In this document: positions 45,395 through 54,162 of the stretch, one piece after another
How positions within the stretch are numbered: the first letter of the stretch is position 1
How the letters are laid out: each line of letters starts with the position of its first letter
Assembly: GCF_018476525.1 (NCBI RefSeq)
Contig: NZ_JAHCST010000004.1
Location: 186,001-250,000 of the forward strand
Direction: 5' to 3'
DNA length: 64,000 nucleotides
Source of the DNA: Acrocarpospora catenulata
GTDB taxonomy: Bacteria; Actinomycetota; Actinomycetes; Streptosporangiales; Streptosporangiaceae
The notes under the pieces: model-generated
The model's database searches: none
Seen by the model: only the letters and a program-made list of their open reading frames with translations
What the model was told of the DNA's origin: nothing
Position numbers and translations under genes: made by a program

Positions 45395-46596
45395 CGCGCG
45401 TCCTTCGGTAGTCCCAGCACGCGCTCGCCCACGGCGTTGCGCATGATCTCATCGGTGCCGCCGCCGACCCGCAGCCCTGGCAGGCCCAGGAGCAGCTCGG
45501 ACCAGGCGTAGGTGCCCCACTCGCCGGTGTCGGCGACCAGCGAGGCGCCCAGCGCGTCGGCGGCGATGTCGCCGGCCCGGCGCAGCAGGTCGGTGAGGAT
45601 GAGCTTGGTCACGGCCAGCTCGGGGCCGGGCGTCCCCCCGGCCAGCATGCGGGCCGTGGTCTCGCGCGCCGCCCAGCTCCGGATGTGCAGGTCGGCCAGG
45701 GCGTCCCTGATCCGGGCGTCCCCGGCCGCGCCGGTGTGCCGCACCAGATCGGTCAGCCGGGCGAGCAGCGCCTCGTCGAGGCCGCTCTCCAGGCCGATAG
45801 CGCCGCGCTCGTTGAGCAGCACGTCGACCACCACCCGCCAGCCCCCGTCCACCGCGCCGAGGCGGTGGTCGTCGGGCACGTACACGTCGGTGAGGAACAC
45901 CTCGTCGAAGGAGGCCCCGCCGGTGAGCTGCCGGATCGGGCGGATCTCCACCCCGGGCGCCCGCATGTCCACCAGGAAGGTGGAGAGCCCGGCGTGCTTG
46001 GGCGCGTCCCGGTCGGTACGGGCGATGCACAGCCCCAGGTCGCTGTAGTGGGCGCCGGAGCTCCAGACCTTCTGCCCGTTGAGCACCCACCCGTCGCCCT
46101 GCCGCTCCGCCCTGGTGGCCAGACCGGCCAGGTCGGAGCCCGCGCCCGGTTCGGAGAAGAGCTGGCAGGCCAGCAGCTCGGCGCTGCGGAGCCGCCGCAG
46201 GTAGGCGTCCTTGAGGAACTCCGAGCCGTGGGCCAGCAGCACCGGGCAGAACGTCGAGACGCTGAACCGGGTGTAGCCGTCGTCGGGGAGCTGGTAACGG
46301 GACTCCAGCTCGCGGAACGCGGTGGCGTACGCGGCGGGCAGGTCCCGTCCGCCGTACTGGGCGGGACCGTTGATCCAGGCCAGCCCCGCCCGGTCGAGGG
46401 CGGCCCGGTACGCCTTGAGCGCGGCGATCTCCTCCGCCTCGCCCTCGGCCCGCTCGGCCACCACCGAGACCCGGTCGTCGCCCTGGCCCCAGACCGGCCG
46501 GCCGGTCTCACCGGAGCGGCGGGGGGCGTAGGAGTCGAGGAACGCGCCCGCCTCGCGGCGGAACTCCTCCTCCGACAGCGGTTCAAGCCGGTTCAT
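45391..46596 (-). CDS. acyl-CoA dehydrogenase
   Basis: 401 aa. Three-domain ACAD: GPAQYGGRDLPAAYATAFRELESRY, CQLFSEPGAGSDLAGLATRAERQGDGWVLNGQKVWSSGAHYSDLGLCIARTD (FAD site), RPIRQLTGGASFDEVFLTDVYVPDDHRLG, C-terminal GGGTDEIMRNAVGERVLGLP. Introduces alpha-beta unsaturation in a CoA thioester. First gene of the minus-strand operon; an operator-like palindrome (46651-46664) lies 55 bases upstream. Confidence 0.92.
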   Translation of the reverse strand: MNRLEPLSEEEFRREAGAFLDSYAPRRSGETGRPVWGQGDDRVSVVAERAEGEAEEIAALKAYRAALDRAGLAWINGPAQYGGRDLPAAYATAFRELESRYQLPDDGYTRFSVSTFCPVLLAHGSEFLKDAYLRRLRSAELLACQLFSEPGAGSDLAGLATRAERQGDGWVLNGQKVWSSGAHYSDLGLCIARTDRDAPKHAGLSTFLVDMRAPGVEIRPIRQLTGGASFDEVFLTDVYVPDDHRLGAVDGGWRVVVDVLLNERGAIGLESGLDEALLARLTDLVRHTGAAGDARIRDALADLHIRSWAARETTARMLAGGTPGPELAVTKLILTDLLRRAGDIAADALGASLVADTGEWGTYAWSELLLGLPGLRVGGGTDEIMRNAVGERVLGLPKDAR

Positions 46597-46650
46597 GGTC
46601 CTCCCACCTGGGCGTGTTTGCCCTCACCGTCCGGGCGCGGCTATGCTAGC

Positions 46651-46664
46651 AAAGCAATCGCTTG
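46651..46664. promoter_or_regulatory. operator copy between divergent CoA-cluster operons
   Basis: AAAGCAATCGCTTG matches the 43251 palindrome at 12 of 14 positions. It lies midway between the acyl-CoA dehydrogenase (46596, minus) and the DUF35/OB-fold gene (46719, plus), so it could control both. Confidence 0.65.
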
Positions 46665-46718
46665 ATTTACATTGCGGGACGGGCGCCGGGGATCATCACC
46701 GGGGCCGAAGGAGCCTTG

Positions 46719-48116
46719 ATGACCCGAAAACTAACCGGAATCACCTCTTATGGCGTCTATGTCCCGTTCTACCGTCTCAACCGGGGTGACATCGGCACCT
46801 CCCTCGGCCTGCCCGGGCTGACCGGCGCACGCCCGGTGGCCGGGTACGACGAGGACAGCACCACCCTCGCGGTGGAAGCCGCCCGCCGCACCCTGCGCCG
46901 CATCCCCGGCTTCGCCCCCGCCGAACTCTGGTTCGCCACCTCCCGCCCCGCCTACCTGGAGCGGAGCAACGCCTCGGCGATCGCCATGGCGCTCGGCCTG
47001 CCCGAGGAACTGGCCGCCTACGACGCGGGCGGCGCCATCAGGTCCGGCGCGGGCGCCTTCCGTGCCGCCCTGCGCGCCCCCGCCGTCGTCACCCTGGCCG
47101 ACCTCCGGTACGGGCTGCCCGGCTCGGAGGACGAACTGCTCGGCGCGGACGCCGCCGCGGCCTTCACCACCGGGGAGAACCCCGTCGCCGAACTGCTCGG
47201 CGGCGCGTCCCGCACCATGGAACTGCTGGACCGCTGGCGCACCCCCGGCGCGATCCGCACCCGCACCTGGGAGGAGCGGTTCGGCGTCGAGGAGTACCTG
47301 GAGGTCGTCCAGGCGGTGGCCGAGGCGGCTGCCAAGGAGGCCGGCCTGGAGCCGTCCGAGATCGACCACGTCGTGATCAGCGGTCCGCACACCCGGGCCG
47401 TACGGGAGGCCCGCCGCCGTTTCGACCCGGCGCGCCTGGCGGCCGGGCTCGCCGACGACCTGGGTTACGCGGGCACGGCCGACTTCGGCGTACGGCTCTG
47501 CGCCGTGCTCGACCGGGCGGAACCGGGGCAGAGCATTCTGGCCGTGCTGGCCGCCGACGGCGCCGACGCGTTCGTGTTCCGCGCCACGCCCGAACTCGCC
47601 GCCTACCGGGCACAGGGCGCGGAACGGCCCGGCGGGGTGCTGCCGCTCGGTTACCCCGACTACCTCACCTGGCGGGGCCTGCTGGACCGGGAGCCGCCCC
47701 GGCGGCCGGAGGTCAAGTCGCCGGCCCCGCCCGCCTCCTGGCGGAACATGCGCTGGAAGTTCTCCTTCACCGCCGCGCGGTGCGCCGCCTGTGGGATCCG
47801 CAACCTGCCCCCGCGCCGGATCTGCCTCGGCTGCGGCGCGGTGGACCAGGGTGAGCCCGTGGCCATGCGGGACGTGCGCGGCACGGTCGCGACCTTCACC
47901 GACGACTGGCTCTCGGAGTCGGTGCAGCTCCCGGCCAAGGTGGTGGCCGTGGACTTCGACGGCGGCGGCCGCTTCGAGTTCGAGATGACCGACGCCCCCG
48001 GGCGCGAGGTGGCCATCGGGGACCGGGTGGCGCCCGTGTTCCGGCTGGCGAGCGTCGCGTCCAACGACATACGCAACTACATCTGGAAGGTCCGCCCCCA
48101 CGAGGAGGAGTCCTGA
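46719..48116 (+). CDS. thiolase-fold (KAS III/HMG-CoA synthase-like) protein with C-terminal DUF35/OB-fold zinc ribbon
   Basis: 465 aa from ATG 46719 (GAAGGAG upstream). Residues 1-320 have the KAS III/HMG-CoA synthase fold (GVYVPFYRLNR, SNASAIAMALGLPEELAAYDAGGAIRSGAGAFRAAL, EIDHVVISGPHTRAV). The usual catalytic Cys position reads AYDAGGAIRS, with no Cys, so it is probably non-catalytic. Residues about 355-465 are a DUF35 rubredoxin-like ribbon (CAACGIRNLPPRRICLGCG) plus an OB-fold. Such proteins bind thiolase-like partners; the next gene, overlapping by one base, is a thiolase. Confidence 0.85.
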   Translation: MTRKLTGITSYGVYVPFYRLNRGDIGTSLGLPGLTGARPVAGYDEDSTTLAVEAARRTLRRIPGFAPAELWFATSRPAYLERSNASAIAMALGLPEELAAYDAGGAIRSGAGAFRAALRAPAVVTLADLRYGLPGSEDELLGADAAAAFTTGENPVAELLGGASRTMELLDRWRTPGAIRTRTWEERFGVEEYLEVVQAVAEAAAKEAGLEPSEIDHVVISGPHTRAVREARRRFDPARLAAGLADDLGYAGTADFGVRLCAVLDRAEPGQSILAVLAADGADAFVFRATPELAAYRAQGAERPGGVLPLGYPDYLTWRGLLDREPPRRPEVKSPAPPASWRNMRWKFSFTAARCAACGIRNLPPRRICLGCGAVDQGEPVAMRDVRGTVATFTDDWLSESVQLPAKVVAVDFDGGGRFEFEMTDAPGREVAIGDRVAPVFRLASVASNDIRNYIWKVRPHEEES

Positions 48117-49303
48117 TGCCCGCCCACGCCCTGCGGAACCCGGTCGCCATCGTCGGCATGAGCTGCACCCGCTTCGGTGAGCTCTGGGACCGGAACGTCG
48201 ACGACCTGCTGGTGGAGGCCACCCTCGGCGCGGTGGGCAGCGTGCCGGGGCTGGAACTGGGCCAGGTGGACGCCTTCTGGCTGGGCACGATGACCTCCGG
48301 CGTCTCCGGCCTCACGCTGACCCGGCCGATGAACATCGCCGACCGCCCGGTCACCCGGGTGGAGAACATGTGCGCCACCGGCTCGGAGGCGTTCCGCAAC
48401 GCCTGCTTCGCGGTCTCCTCCGGCGCGTACGACGTGGTGATGGCGGTGGGCGGCGAGAAGCTGAAGGACTTCGGCTTCTCCGGCCTGGAGATGCCCAGCG
48501 TGCCAGGGGACGGCACGTCCCCGAACCTGAGCGCGCCCGCCATGTACTCGATGATCGTCCCCTCCTACGCCCGCCGCTACGGCCTCACCGAGGAGCAGGT
48601 CAAGGAGGCGATGACGCACATCGCCTGGCGCAACCACGCCAACGGCGCGCGCAACCCGAGGGCGCAGTTCCGCAAGAGCGTGCCCAAGGAGGTCATCGCC
48701 CGCGCCCCCGCGATCGCCGGGCGGCTGAGCGTCTTCGACAGCTCCGGCGTGGCCGACGGCGCGGCGGCGGCGGTGATCGTCCGCGCCGAGGACGCCCACA
48801 AGTACACCGACCGCCCGCTGTACGTGCACGGCCTCGCCCTCAGCGCGGGCGCGGCGACCGGCCGCAACGACGACCGGTACGACTACTCCGACCTGCCCGA
48901 GGTGGTCAACTCCAGCCAGGTCGCCTACGCGCAGGCCGGGATCACCGACCCCGCCACCCAGATCTCCATGGCCGAGGTGCACGACTGCTTCACCCCGACC
49001 GAGCTGGTGCTGATGGAGGAACTCGGCTTCTCGCCACGCGGCCAGGGGTGGAAGGACGTCCTGGCCGGCAGGTACGACCTGGGCGGCGCGCTCCCGGTCA
49101 ACCCCGACGGCGGCCTGAAGAGCTTCGGCCACCCGGTGGGCGCCAGCGGCCTGCGCATGCTCTTCGAGATGTGGCTCCAGTTCCGGGGCGAGGCCGGGGA
49201 TCGCCAAGTCGCCAATCCCGCCTTCGGGCTGGTGCAGAATCAAGGAGGCAGTCCCGGCGCGCTCGTGAGCGCCGTCTCGATCGTCTCCGATCGAGCGCCC
49301 TGA
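48116..49303 (+). CDS. SCP2-type thiolase / lipid-transfer-like protein
   Basis: 395 aa. VTRVENMCATGSEAFRNACFAVSSGAYDVVMAVGGEKLKD (active-site Cys of NMCATG), QISMAEVHDCFTPTELVLMEELGF, and NPDGGLKSFGHPVGASGLRMLFEMWLQFRG (catalytic His). Resembles the Ltp2/SCP-x group, some members of which are retro-aldolases acting with a DUF35 partner in steroid side-chain degradation; here the DUF35 partner is the gene just upstream. Thiolytic cleavage is the alternative. Confidence 0.88.
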   Translation: MPAHALRNPVAIVGMSCTRFGELWDRNVDDLLVEATLGAVGSVPGLELGQVDAFWLGTMTSGVSGLTLTRPMNIADRPVTRVENMCATGSEAFRNACFAVSSGAYDVVMAVGGEKLKDFGFSGLEMPSVPGDGTSPNLSAPAMYSMIVPSYARRYGLTEEQVKEAMTHIAWRNHANGARNPRAQFRKSVPKEVIARAPAIAGRLSVFDSSGVADGAAAAVIVRAEDAHKYTDRPLYVHGLALSAGAATGRNDDRYDYSDLPEVVNSSQVAYAQAGITDPATQISMAEVHDCFTPTELVLMEELGFSPRGQGWKDVLAGRYDLGGALPVNPDGGLKSFGHPVGASGLRMLFEMWLQFRGEAGDRQVANPAFGLVQNQGGSPGALVSAVSIVSDRAP

Positions 49304-49355
49304 TCCCGAGCCGTCGTTATCCCCGATCCGTTGTTCAGTTGAGGTAGGACACTAG

Positions 49356-49997
49356 ATGACCCCTCCAGGAAAGACCACCAAGAGCGCCGCAGGGACCCGT
49401 CGCAAGTCGACCGGGTCGCCCATCGGGCAGGCGCGCAAGGAGAGCGTGCTGCTGGCCGCGGCCAAGGTCTTCGCCGAGAAGGGCTTCTCCAGTGCGACGG
49501 TGCGCGACGTCGCCGACGAGGCGGGCATGCTCTCGGGCAGCCTGTACTACTACTTCGACTCCAAAGAGGCGATCGTCGAGCAGGTGCTCGCGGACTATCT
49601 GAACACGGTGATCAGGGAGTACCGCGCGGCGGTCGCCGAGGCCACCGGCCCGGCCGAGGCGCTGCGCGGGCTGATGGCGCGGGCGCTGCTGAGCGTGGCC
49701 CGCAACCGTCATCAGGTGCTGATCCTGCAGAACGACTGGCACTACGTGGTGGACTTCCCAGGCGTCGCCCGCGGCCAGGACGAGATCGCTCAGATCTGGA
49801 TGGACGTCATCGAAGAGGGCATGCGGGCGGGCGTCTTCCGCCGCGAGTTCAGCGCGCGCATGGTGTACCGGACGGTGATGGGCGCCGTGCAGGCCATCAT
49901 CCGCTGGTTCGACCCCGACGGGCCGATCACCATCGACGAGGTCATCGAGATCGAGACCGAGCTGCTCCTGAACGGGGTGAACGTCCCCGCCCGCTGA
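49356..49997 (+). CDS. TetR-family regulator, probable regulator of the CoA cluster
   Basis: 213 aa from ATG 49356. N-terminal HTH: ESVLLAAAKVFAEKGFSSATVRDVADEAGMLSGSLYYYFDSKEAIVEQVL. The ligand domain follows the pattern of acyl-CoA-responsive TetR proteins such as KstR2-type regulators (NDWHYVVDFPGVARGQDEIAQIWMDVIEEGMRAGVF). It sits inside the cluster whose promoters carry the CAAGCAATTGCTTG palindromes, making it the likely binder. The spacing of the half-sites differs from the known KstR2 box. Confidence 0.9.
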   Translation: MTPPGKTTKSAAGTRRKSTGSPIGQARKESVLLAAAKVFAEKGFSSATVRDVADEAGMLSGSLYYYFDSKEAIVEQVLADYLNTVIREYRAAVAEATGPAEALRGLMARALLSVARNRHQVLILQNDWHYVVDFPGVARGQDEIAQIWMDVIEEGMRAGVFRREFSARMVYRTVMGAVQAIIRWFDPDGPITIDEVIEIETELLLNGVNVPAR

Positions 49998-50044
49998 CCC
50001 CGCAGGCCGGGTCTCCCGGCCAGGGGGATAGCTGCTCCAAGAAT

Positions 50045-50058
50045 GAAGCAATTGCTTG
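50045..50058 (+). promoter_or_regulatory. operator copy before acyl-CoA dehydrogenase 50074
   Basis: GAAGCAATTGCTTG, 13 of 14 positions identical to the 43251 palindrome, with a perfect 12-base core. It ends 15 bases before the ATG, so a bound repressor would sit on or just after the transcription start. Confidence 0.7.
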
Positions 50059-50073
50059 CTCGAAAGGATCCGT

Positions 50074-51147
50074 ATGAGGGAGGACGCGACGCTCCGCGCC
50101 GAGTTCGCGGCGGCCGTGGGCCGGTTTCTGGACGCCCGCAGCCCCGTCGAGGTCAGCCGGGGCTCCCTCGGCGGTCCCGGCGAGCCCCTCTGGCGGGCCC
50201 TGGCCGAGGAACTCGGCCTGCACGGCCTGCTGCTGCCGGAGGAGGCGGGCGGCCAGGGCGGGTCCGTCGCCGACCTGGGCGCCGCGCTGGTCGAGGCCGG
50301 CCGGGTCGGGCTGCCCGCCTCGCTGCTGGTCACGGCCGGGCTGGCGGTGCCTCTGCTGGCCCGGACCGGCCTGGAGCACAACCACGACTTGCTGGCGGAG
50401 ATCGTGGCCGGGCGCGCGGCGGTCGCGCCGGCCCTGCACGAGGACTCCGCCGGGGTGGACCTGGACTCCCCGGGCACCAAGGGCGAGAGCCGCGTCTCCG
50501 GCCGGAAACAGTTCGTGGCGGCGGGCGCGGTGGCCACCCACTTCATCGTGCTCACCGGCACCGCCCTGGTCCTGGTCGAGCAGGGCGCGCCCGGGCTGGC
50601 CGTGGCGCCCATGCCCGCCCTGGACCCCGGCCGCGGACTGGCCGAGGTCACCCTGGACGGCACGCCCGCGCGCGTGCTGGCCGAGGGCGACCAGGCCCGT
50701 GCCCTGGCGGGCCGGGCGTTCACCGAAGGGGCGCTGCTGACCGCCGCGGACGCCCTCGGCATCGGCGAGCGCGCCCTGGCGCTGGCCGTCGACTACGCCA
50801 AAACCCGCACCCAGTTCGGCCGCCCCATCGGCGCCTTCCAGGCGATCAAGCACAAGCTCGCCGACATGTACGCGGAGATCCAGACCGCCAGATCGGCGGT
50901 GGAGGCCGCCCTCGACCAGGCGGCCGCCGAGGAACCGGGCTGGGAGCACACCGCCTCCATGGCCAAGGCCCGCGCCGGCGACGCCGTGCTGCACGTGGTA
51001 CGCGAGGCCATCCAGGTGCACGGCGGCATCGGCTTCACCTGGGAGCACGAGCTCTCCCACCACTTCCGCCGCGCGCTGACCGACGTCGCCCTCTTCGGCA
51101 CCCCCGCCCACCACCGCGACCTCGTTGCCCGCGCCCTCGGAATGTGA
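50074..51147 (+). CDS. acyl-CoA dehydrogenase, short (FadE-like heteromer subunit type)
   Basis: 357 aa from ATG 50074 (AAAGGA upstream). ACAD fold: WRALAEELGLHGLLLPEEAGGQGGSVADLGAALVEAGRVGLPASLLVTAGLAVPLLA, LALAVDYAKTRTQFGRPIGAFQAIKHKLADMYAEIQTARSAVEAAL, HVVREAIQVHGGIGFTWEHELSHHFRRA. The middle domain is reduced (no SEPxxGSD-type FAD loop), as in the beta subunits of heterotetrameric steroid ACADs. It may pair with one of the other ACADs of the cluster. Confidence 0.9.
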   Translation: MREDATLRAEFAAAVGRFLDARSPVEVSRGSLGGPGEPLWRALAEELGLHGLLLPEEAGGQGGSVADLGAALVEAGRVGLPASLLVTAGLAVPLLARTGLEHNHDLLAEIVAGRAAVAPALHEDSAGVDLDSPGTKGESRVSGRKQFVAAGAVATHFIVLTGTALVLVEQGAPGLAVAPMPALDPGRGLAEVTLDGTPARVLAEGDQARALAGRAFTEGALLTAADALGIGERALALAVDYAKTRTQFGRPIGAFQAIKHKLADMYAEIQTARSAVEAALDQAAAEEPGWEHTASMAKARAGDAVLHVVREAIQVHGGIGFTWEHELSHHFRRALTDVALFGTPAHHRDLVARALGM

Positions 51148-51173
51148 CGCGCAGCCTGAACGGAGAACCACCC

Positions 51174-52040
51174 ATGCCCCTGGACCCCGCCTACCTCGGC
51201 AGCACGGTCGGCCCATTCACCACCGAGTGGACGGACCGCGACACGCTGCTCTACGCGCTCGCCGTGGGGGCCGGATCGGCGGACCCCGGCGCGGAGCTCC
51301 AGTTCACCACGGAACACAGCGAGGGCGTCGCCCAGCAGGTCATCCCCAGCTTCGGCGTGCTCATCGGCCACCATGGCGGGCTACCCGAGATCGGCACGTA
51401 CGACCCCGGCAAGGCCGTACACGCAGAACAGCACTTCCGCCTGGAACGCCCGCTGCCCCCCGCGGGCAGGGCGGTCTCCACGGTGACCGTCACCGACATG
51501 TGGGACAAGGGCAGGGATGCCCTGGTCTGGACCGAGACCCGCACCACCGACGCCGCCACCGGCGACCTGCTCATGGTCGCCCGCTCCTGCGCCTATCTGG
51601 GCGGAGCCGGGGGCTTCGGCGGGGAACGCGGCCCCCGGGTGGAGTGGGCCGCGCCGGACCGTGAGCCGGACACCGTGCTGCGCCTGGCCACCCGGCCCGA
51701 CCAGGCCCTGCTGTACCGCCTCACGGGCGACCGCAACCCGCTCCACTCCGACCCGGCCTTCGCCACCAGGTACGGCTTCGCCCGTCCGATCCTGCACGGC
51801 CTGTGCACCTACGGCATGACCGCGCGCGCCATCGTGAACGGCCTGTGCGACGGGGACGCCACCCGGCTGCTCGGCATGTCCGGGCGGTTCTCCCGGCCGG
51901 TGCTGCCGGGGGAGACCCTCACCGTGGCCCTCTGGCGGGACGGCGCGCAGGTACGCTTCCTGACCTCGACGGACGCGGGCACGGTCATCGACAGGGGCGA
52001 GGCCGTCCTCGACAGTCTCGGTCCGATAAACCCCCGCTGA
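51174..52040 (+). CDS. MaoC-type enoyl-CoA hydratase (two hot-dog domains)
   Basis: 288 aa from ATG 51174 (GGAGAA upstream). N-terminal hot-dog half (FTTEWTDRDTLLYALAVGAGSADPGAELQFTTE, VIPSFGVLIGHHGGLPEIGTYDPGKAVHAEQHFRLERPLPPAGR) and C-terminal hydratase 2 motif LLYRLTGDRNPLHSDPAFATRYGFARPILHGLCTYGMTARAI (catalytic Asp and His). Hydrates trans-2-enoyl-CoA; similar to the hydratase of peroxisomal multifunctional enzyme 2 and to steroid-pathway hydratases. Follows the acyl-CoA dehydrogenase. Confidence 0.92.
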   Translation: MPLDPAYLGSTVGPFTTEWTDRDTLLYALAVGAGSADPGAELQFTTEHSEGVAQQVIPSFGVLIGHHGGLPEIGTYDPGKAVHAEQHFRLERPLPPAGRAVSTVTVTDMWDKGRDALVWTETRTTDAATGDLLMVARSCAYLGGAGGFGGERGPRVEWAAPDREPDTVLRLATRPDQALLYRLTGDRNPLHSDPAFATRYGFARPILHGLCTYGMTARAIVNGLCDGDATRLLGMSGRFSRPVLPGETLTVALWRDGAQVRFLTSTDAGTVIDRGEAVLDSLGPINPR

Positions 52041-52076
52041 GACCCCTTGCCTGTCCGTTCTCACTCCCCACATAAT

Positions 52077-52109
52077 CAAGCAGTTGCTTTAAAAGCAAGC
52101 ATTTGCTTT
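52077..52109 (+). promoter_or_regulatory. two tandem operator copies before the ABC-type binding protein
   Basis: CAAGCAGTTGCTTT (52077-52090) and CAAGCATTTGCTTT (52096-52109) are imperfect copies of the 43251 palindrome, 19 bases apart, i.e. on nearly the same DNA face. The coding start is at 52160. Confidence 0.65.
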
Positions 52110-52159
52110 ACAGCAATCGGGGGTCCGGATGTTGGGGGCCTAACCCAGGAGGGTGCAAC

Positions 52160-53368
52160 GTGTTCCGTCAATCCACCGCACGGAGAGGACGCCTGGCCGT
52201 CATCGGCGCGGCCCTGTCCGCCGTCATGATTCTCACCTCGTGCGGCTCGTCCGGCGGCGACACCGCCGAGGGCGCCCCGTCCGCGCAGGGCCAGGGCCAG
52301 GTCTACAAGGTCGGCTTCCCCGCCCTGCTCAGCGGCGCCGCCGCGTTCGCGGGCAAGCCCATCGCCCAGGGCGCGGAAGTCGCCGTGGAGGAGATCAACG
52401 AAACCGGGTTCCTCGGCCAGGGCTCCACCGTCGAGCTCAAGATCGAGGACATCAAGTCCGACCCGGCCAAGGCCATCGCCCTCTACCGCCAGTACGCCAC
52501 CGACGGCGCGGTGGGCGTGCTCTGCTGCGGCCTGTCCAACGAGGCGGGCGCGCTGGCCCCGGTCATCCGGCAGAGCAAGGTGCCCGCCATCGTCACCTCC
52601 GCCATCCTGGACGGCCTGGCCTCCCCGCCGAGCCTGTTCCGCCCGGTCGTGCTGCCCTCCTCCCCGGGCGGCGTGTACGACAAGTTCGTGGACAGCATGG
52701 CCAAGGCGGAGGGCTACAAGACCGCCGTGGTGGTCGTGAACGGCGACGTGGACGCCATGGTGGCCGACGGCAAGGTCTGGGCGGCGGCGATGGAGCGCAA
52801 CGGCGTCAAGGTGCTCCAGACCGTGGCGGTCGGTTCGGCCGACCGGGACTTCACCGCGCCGGCCACGCAGATCGAGGCGCTGGCCCCGGACGTGGTGGTG
52901 GCGAGCACGCTCGGCACGCCGACCGCGCTGCTGGCCCGCTCGCTCCGCGACCGCGGCTACGACAAGCGCATCCTGTCCAGCTACGGCGCCTCCGGGCCCG
53001 CGCTGTTCGACGCCGGCGGCTCCGGCCTGGCCGGGCTGGCCTTCGCCACCCCGTTCGCGGCCGACCACCCGGTCAACGACACGGCCAGGAAGTTCACCGA
53101 GCGGTACACGGCGAAGTTCAACGCCGCCCCCGACATGTTCGCCGCCCAGGGCTACACCGCGATGTGGCTGCTGGCGCTGGGCATGAAGAACGCCGGCGCC
53201 TCGCCCACCCCCGAGTCGGTCGGCCAGGGCCTCTCCCAGGTCACCACCCAGGAGTCGGTCTACGGCAACCTCAGGTACGAAGGCGGCCAGGCGATCCTCG
53301 ATTCGCCCGGCGTCTACCTGGAGTGGACCAAGGACGGCAAGTTCAGCGAACTGAGCAACGGCAGCTGA
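52160..53368 (+). CDS. ABC-type (branched-chain amino acid family) substrate-binding lipoprotein, orphan
   Basis: 402 aa from GTG 52160 (AGGAGGG upstream). Lipoprotein signal ending in the lipobox LTSC near residue 32, then Ser/Gly linker and a Peripla_BP_6 fold: YKVGFPALLSGAAAFAGKPIAQGAEVAVEEINETGFLGQGSTVELKIEDIKSDPAKAIALYRQYATDGAVGVLCCGLSNEAGALAPVIRQSKVPAIV. Expected to capture a cluster substrate outside the membrane. No permease or ATPase gene is in the window, so it must work with a transporter encoded elsewhere. Confidence 0.9.
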   Translation: MFRQSTARRGRLAVIGAALSAVMILTSCGSSGGDTAEGAPSAQGQGQVYKVGFPALLSGAAAFAGKPIAQGAEVAVEEINETGFLGQGSTVELKIEDIKSDPAKAIALYRQYATDGAVGVLCCGLSNEAGALAPVIRQSKVPAIVTSAILDGLASPPSLFRPVVLPSSPGGVYDKFVDSMAKAEGYKTAVVVVNGDVDAMVADGKVWAAAMERNGVKVLQTVAVGSADRDFTAPATQIEALAPDVVVASTLGTPTALLARSLRDRGYDKRILSSYGASGPALFDAGGSGLAGLAFATPFAADHPVNDTARKFTERYTAKFNAAPDMFAAQGYTAMWLLALGMKNAGASPTPESVGQGLSQVTTQESVYGNLRYEGGQAILDSPGVYLEWTKDGKFSELSNGS

Positions 53369-53369
53369 C

Positions 53370-54137
53370 GTGGTCGCATACGGCATAGCCTGCGACATCA
53401 CCGGCGCAGACCCCGGCCTGCTCGGGCGGATCGAGGCCAGCGCCTCGGCCGCCGAGCAGGCGGGGTTCGCCTCCTGGTGGGCCGGCGGCGACCGCGAACA
53501 GGTCGCCTCCGGCGGGCACGACGCGGTGCTCACACTCCAGTGCGCGGCCCGGGCCACCGAGCGGCTGGGGCTGCGGCTCAGCGGGGACGTGCCGGTGGTG
53601 CGCAGCCCGGCCGTACGGGCCAAGCAGGTCGCCTCGCTGGACTGGTTCAGCCAGGGGCGGCTGGAGTACGGGCTGGACCTCGGCCCCGTACCGGACGCAC
53701 TTCGCGACCAGGATGACGATCTGGATGCGGCGGCCGAGCACCTGGCCGCCATGCGGGCCCTGTGGTCCCAGCGCCGGGCGGTCTTCGAGGGCGAGCGGGT
53801 CGCGTTCCGCGGCGCGATAGCCCTGCCTCGCCCGGCCAAGATGCGGGTGCATGTGCGCCATGGCGACCGGCCGGTGCTTGACCTGCTCGCCCAGCAGGCC
53901 GATGGCTGGCTCGGCTGGCTGGTCCCGGCCGAGGAGCTGCCCGTGACGCTCGGCGAATTGAACGAGGCGCTCGCCGAAGCCGGGGAGGCGGAGGTCAGGC
54001 GCACTTGGCTGGTGGCCGCCGCCGAGTTCGCCCGGGCCAAGGAACTGCTGGCCAAGGAGCCCTCTCTGGGCGTGGACGAGCTGGTCGCCGTGTTCGGCGA
54101 GCTGCCCGCGCCCGAGCGGGTGCGCGAGCTGGCGTGA
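53370..54137 (+). CDS. luciferase-like oxidoreductase, short form
   Basis: 255 aa from GTG 53370, one base after the binding-protein stop. LLM TIM-barrel signs: GRIEASASAAEQAGFASWWAGGDREQ, RLGLRLSGDVPVVRSPAVRAKQVASLDWFSQGRLEYGLDLG, HGDRPVLDLLAQQADGWLGWLVPAEELP. Shorter than the 290-340 aa usual for F420 enzymes, with part of the barrel abbreviated; cofactor binding is uncertain. Confidence 0.82.
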   Translation: MVAYGIACDITGADPGLLGRIEASASAAEQAGFASWWAGGDREQVASGGHDAVLTLQCAARATERLGLRLSGDVPVVRSPAVRAKQVASLDWFSQGRLEYGLDLGPVPDALRDQDDDLDAAAEHLAAMRALWSQRRAVFEGERVAFRGAIALPRPAKMRVHVRHGDRPVLDLLAQQADGWLGWLVPAEELPVTLGELNEALAEAGEAEVRRTWLVAAAEFARAKELLAKEPSLGVDELVAVFGELPAPERVRELA

Positions 54138-54162
54138 GCCGTACGGAACGAAAGGAGCGGCG

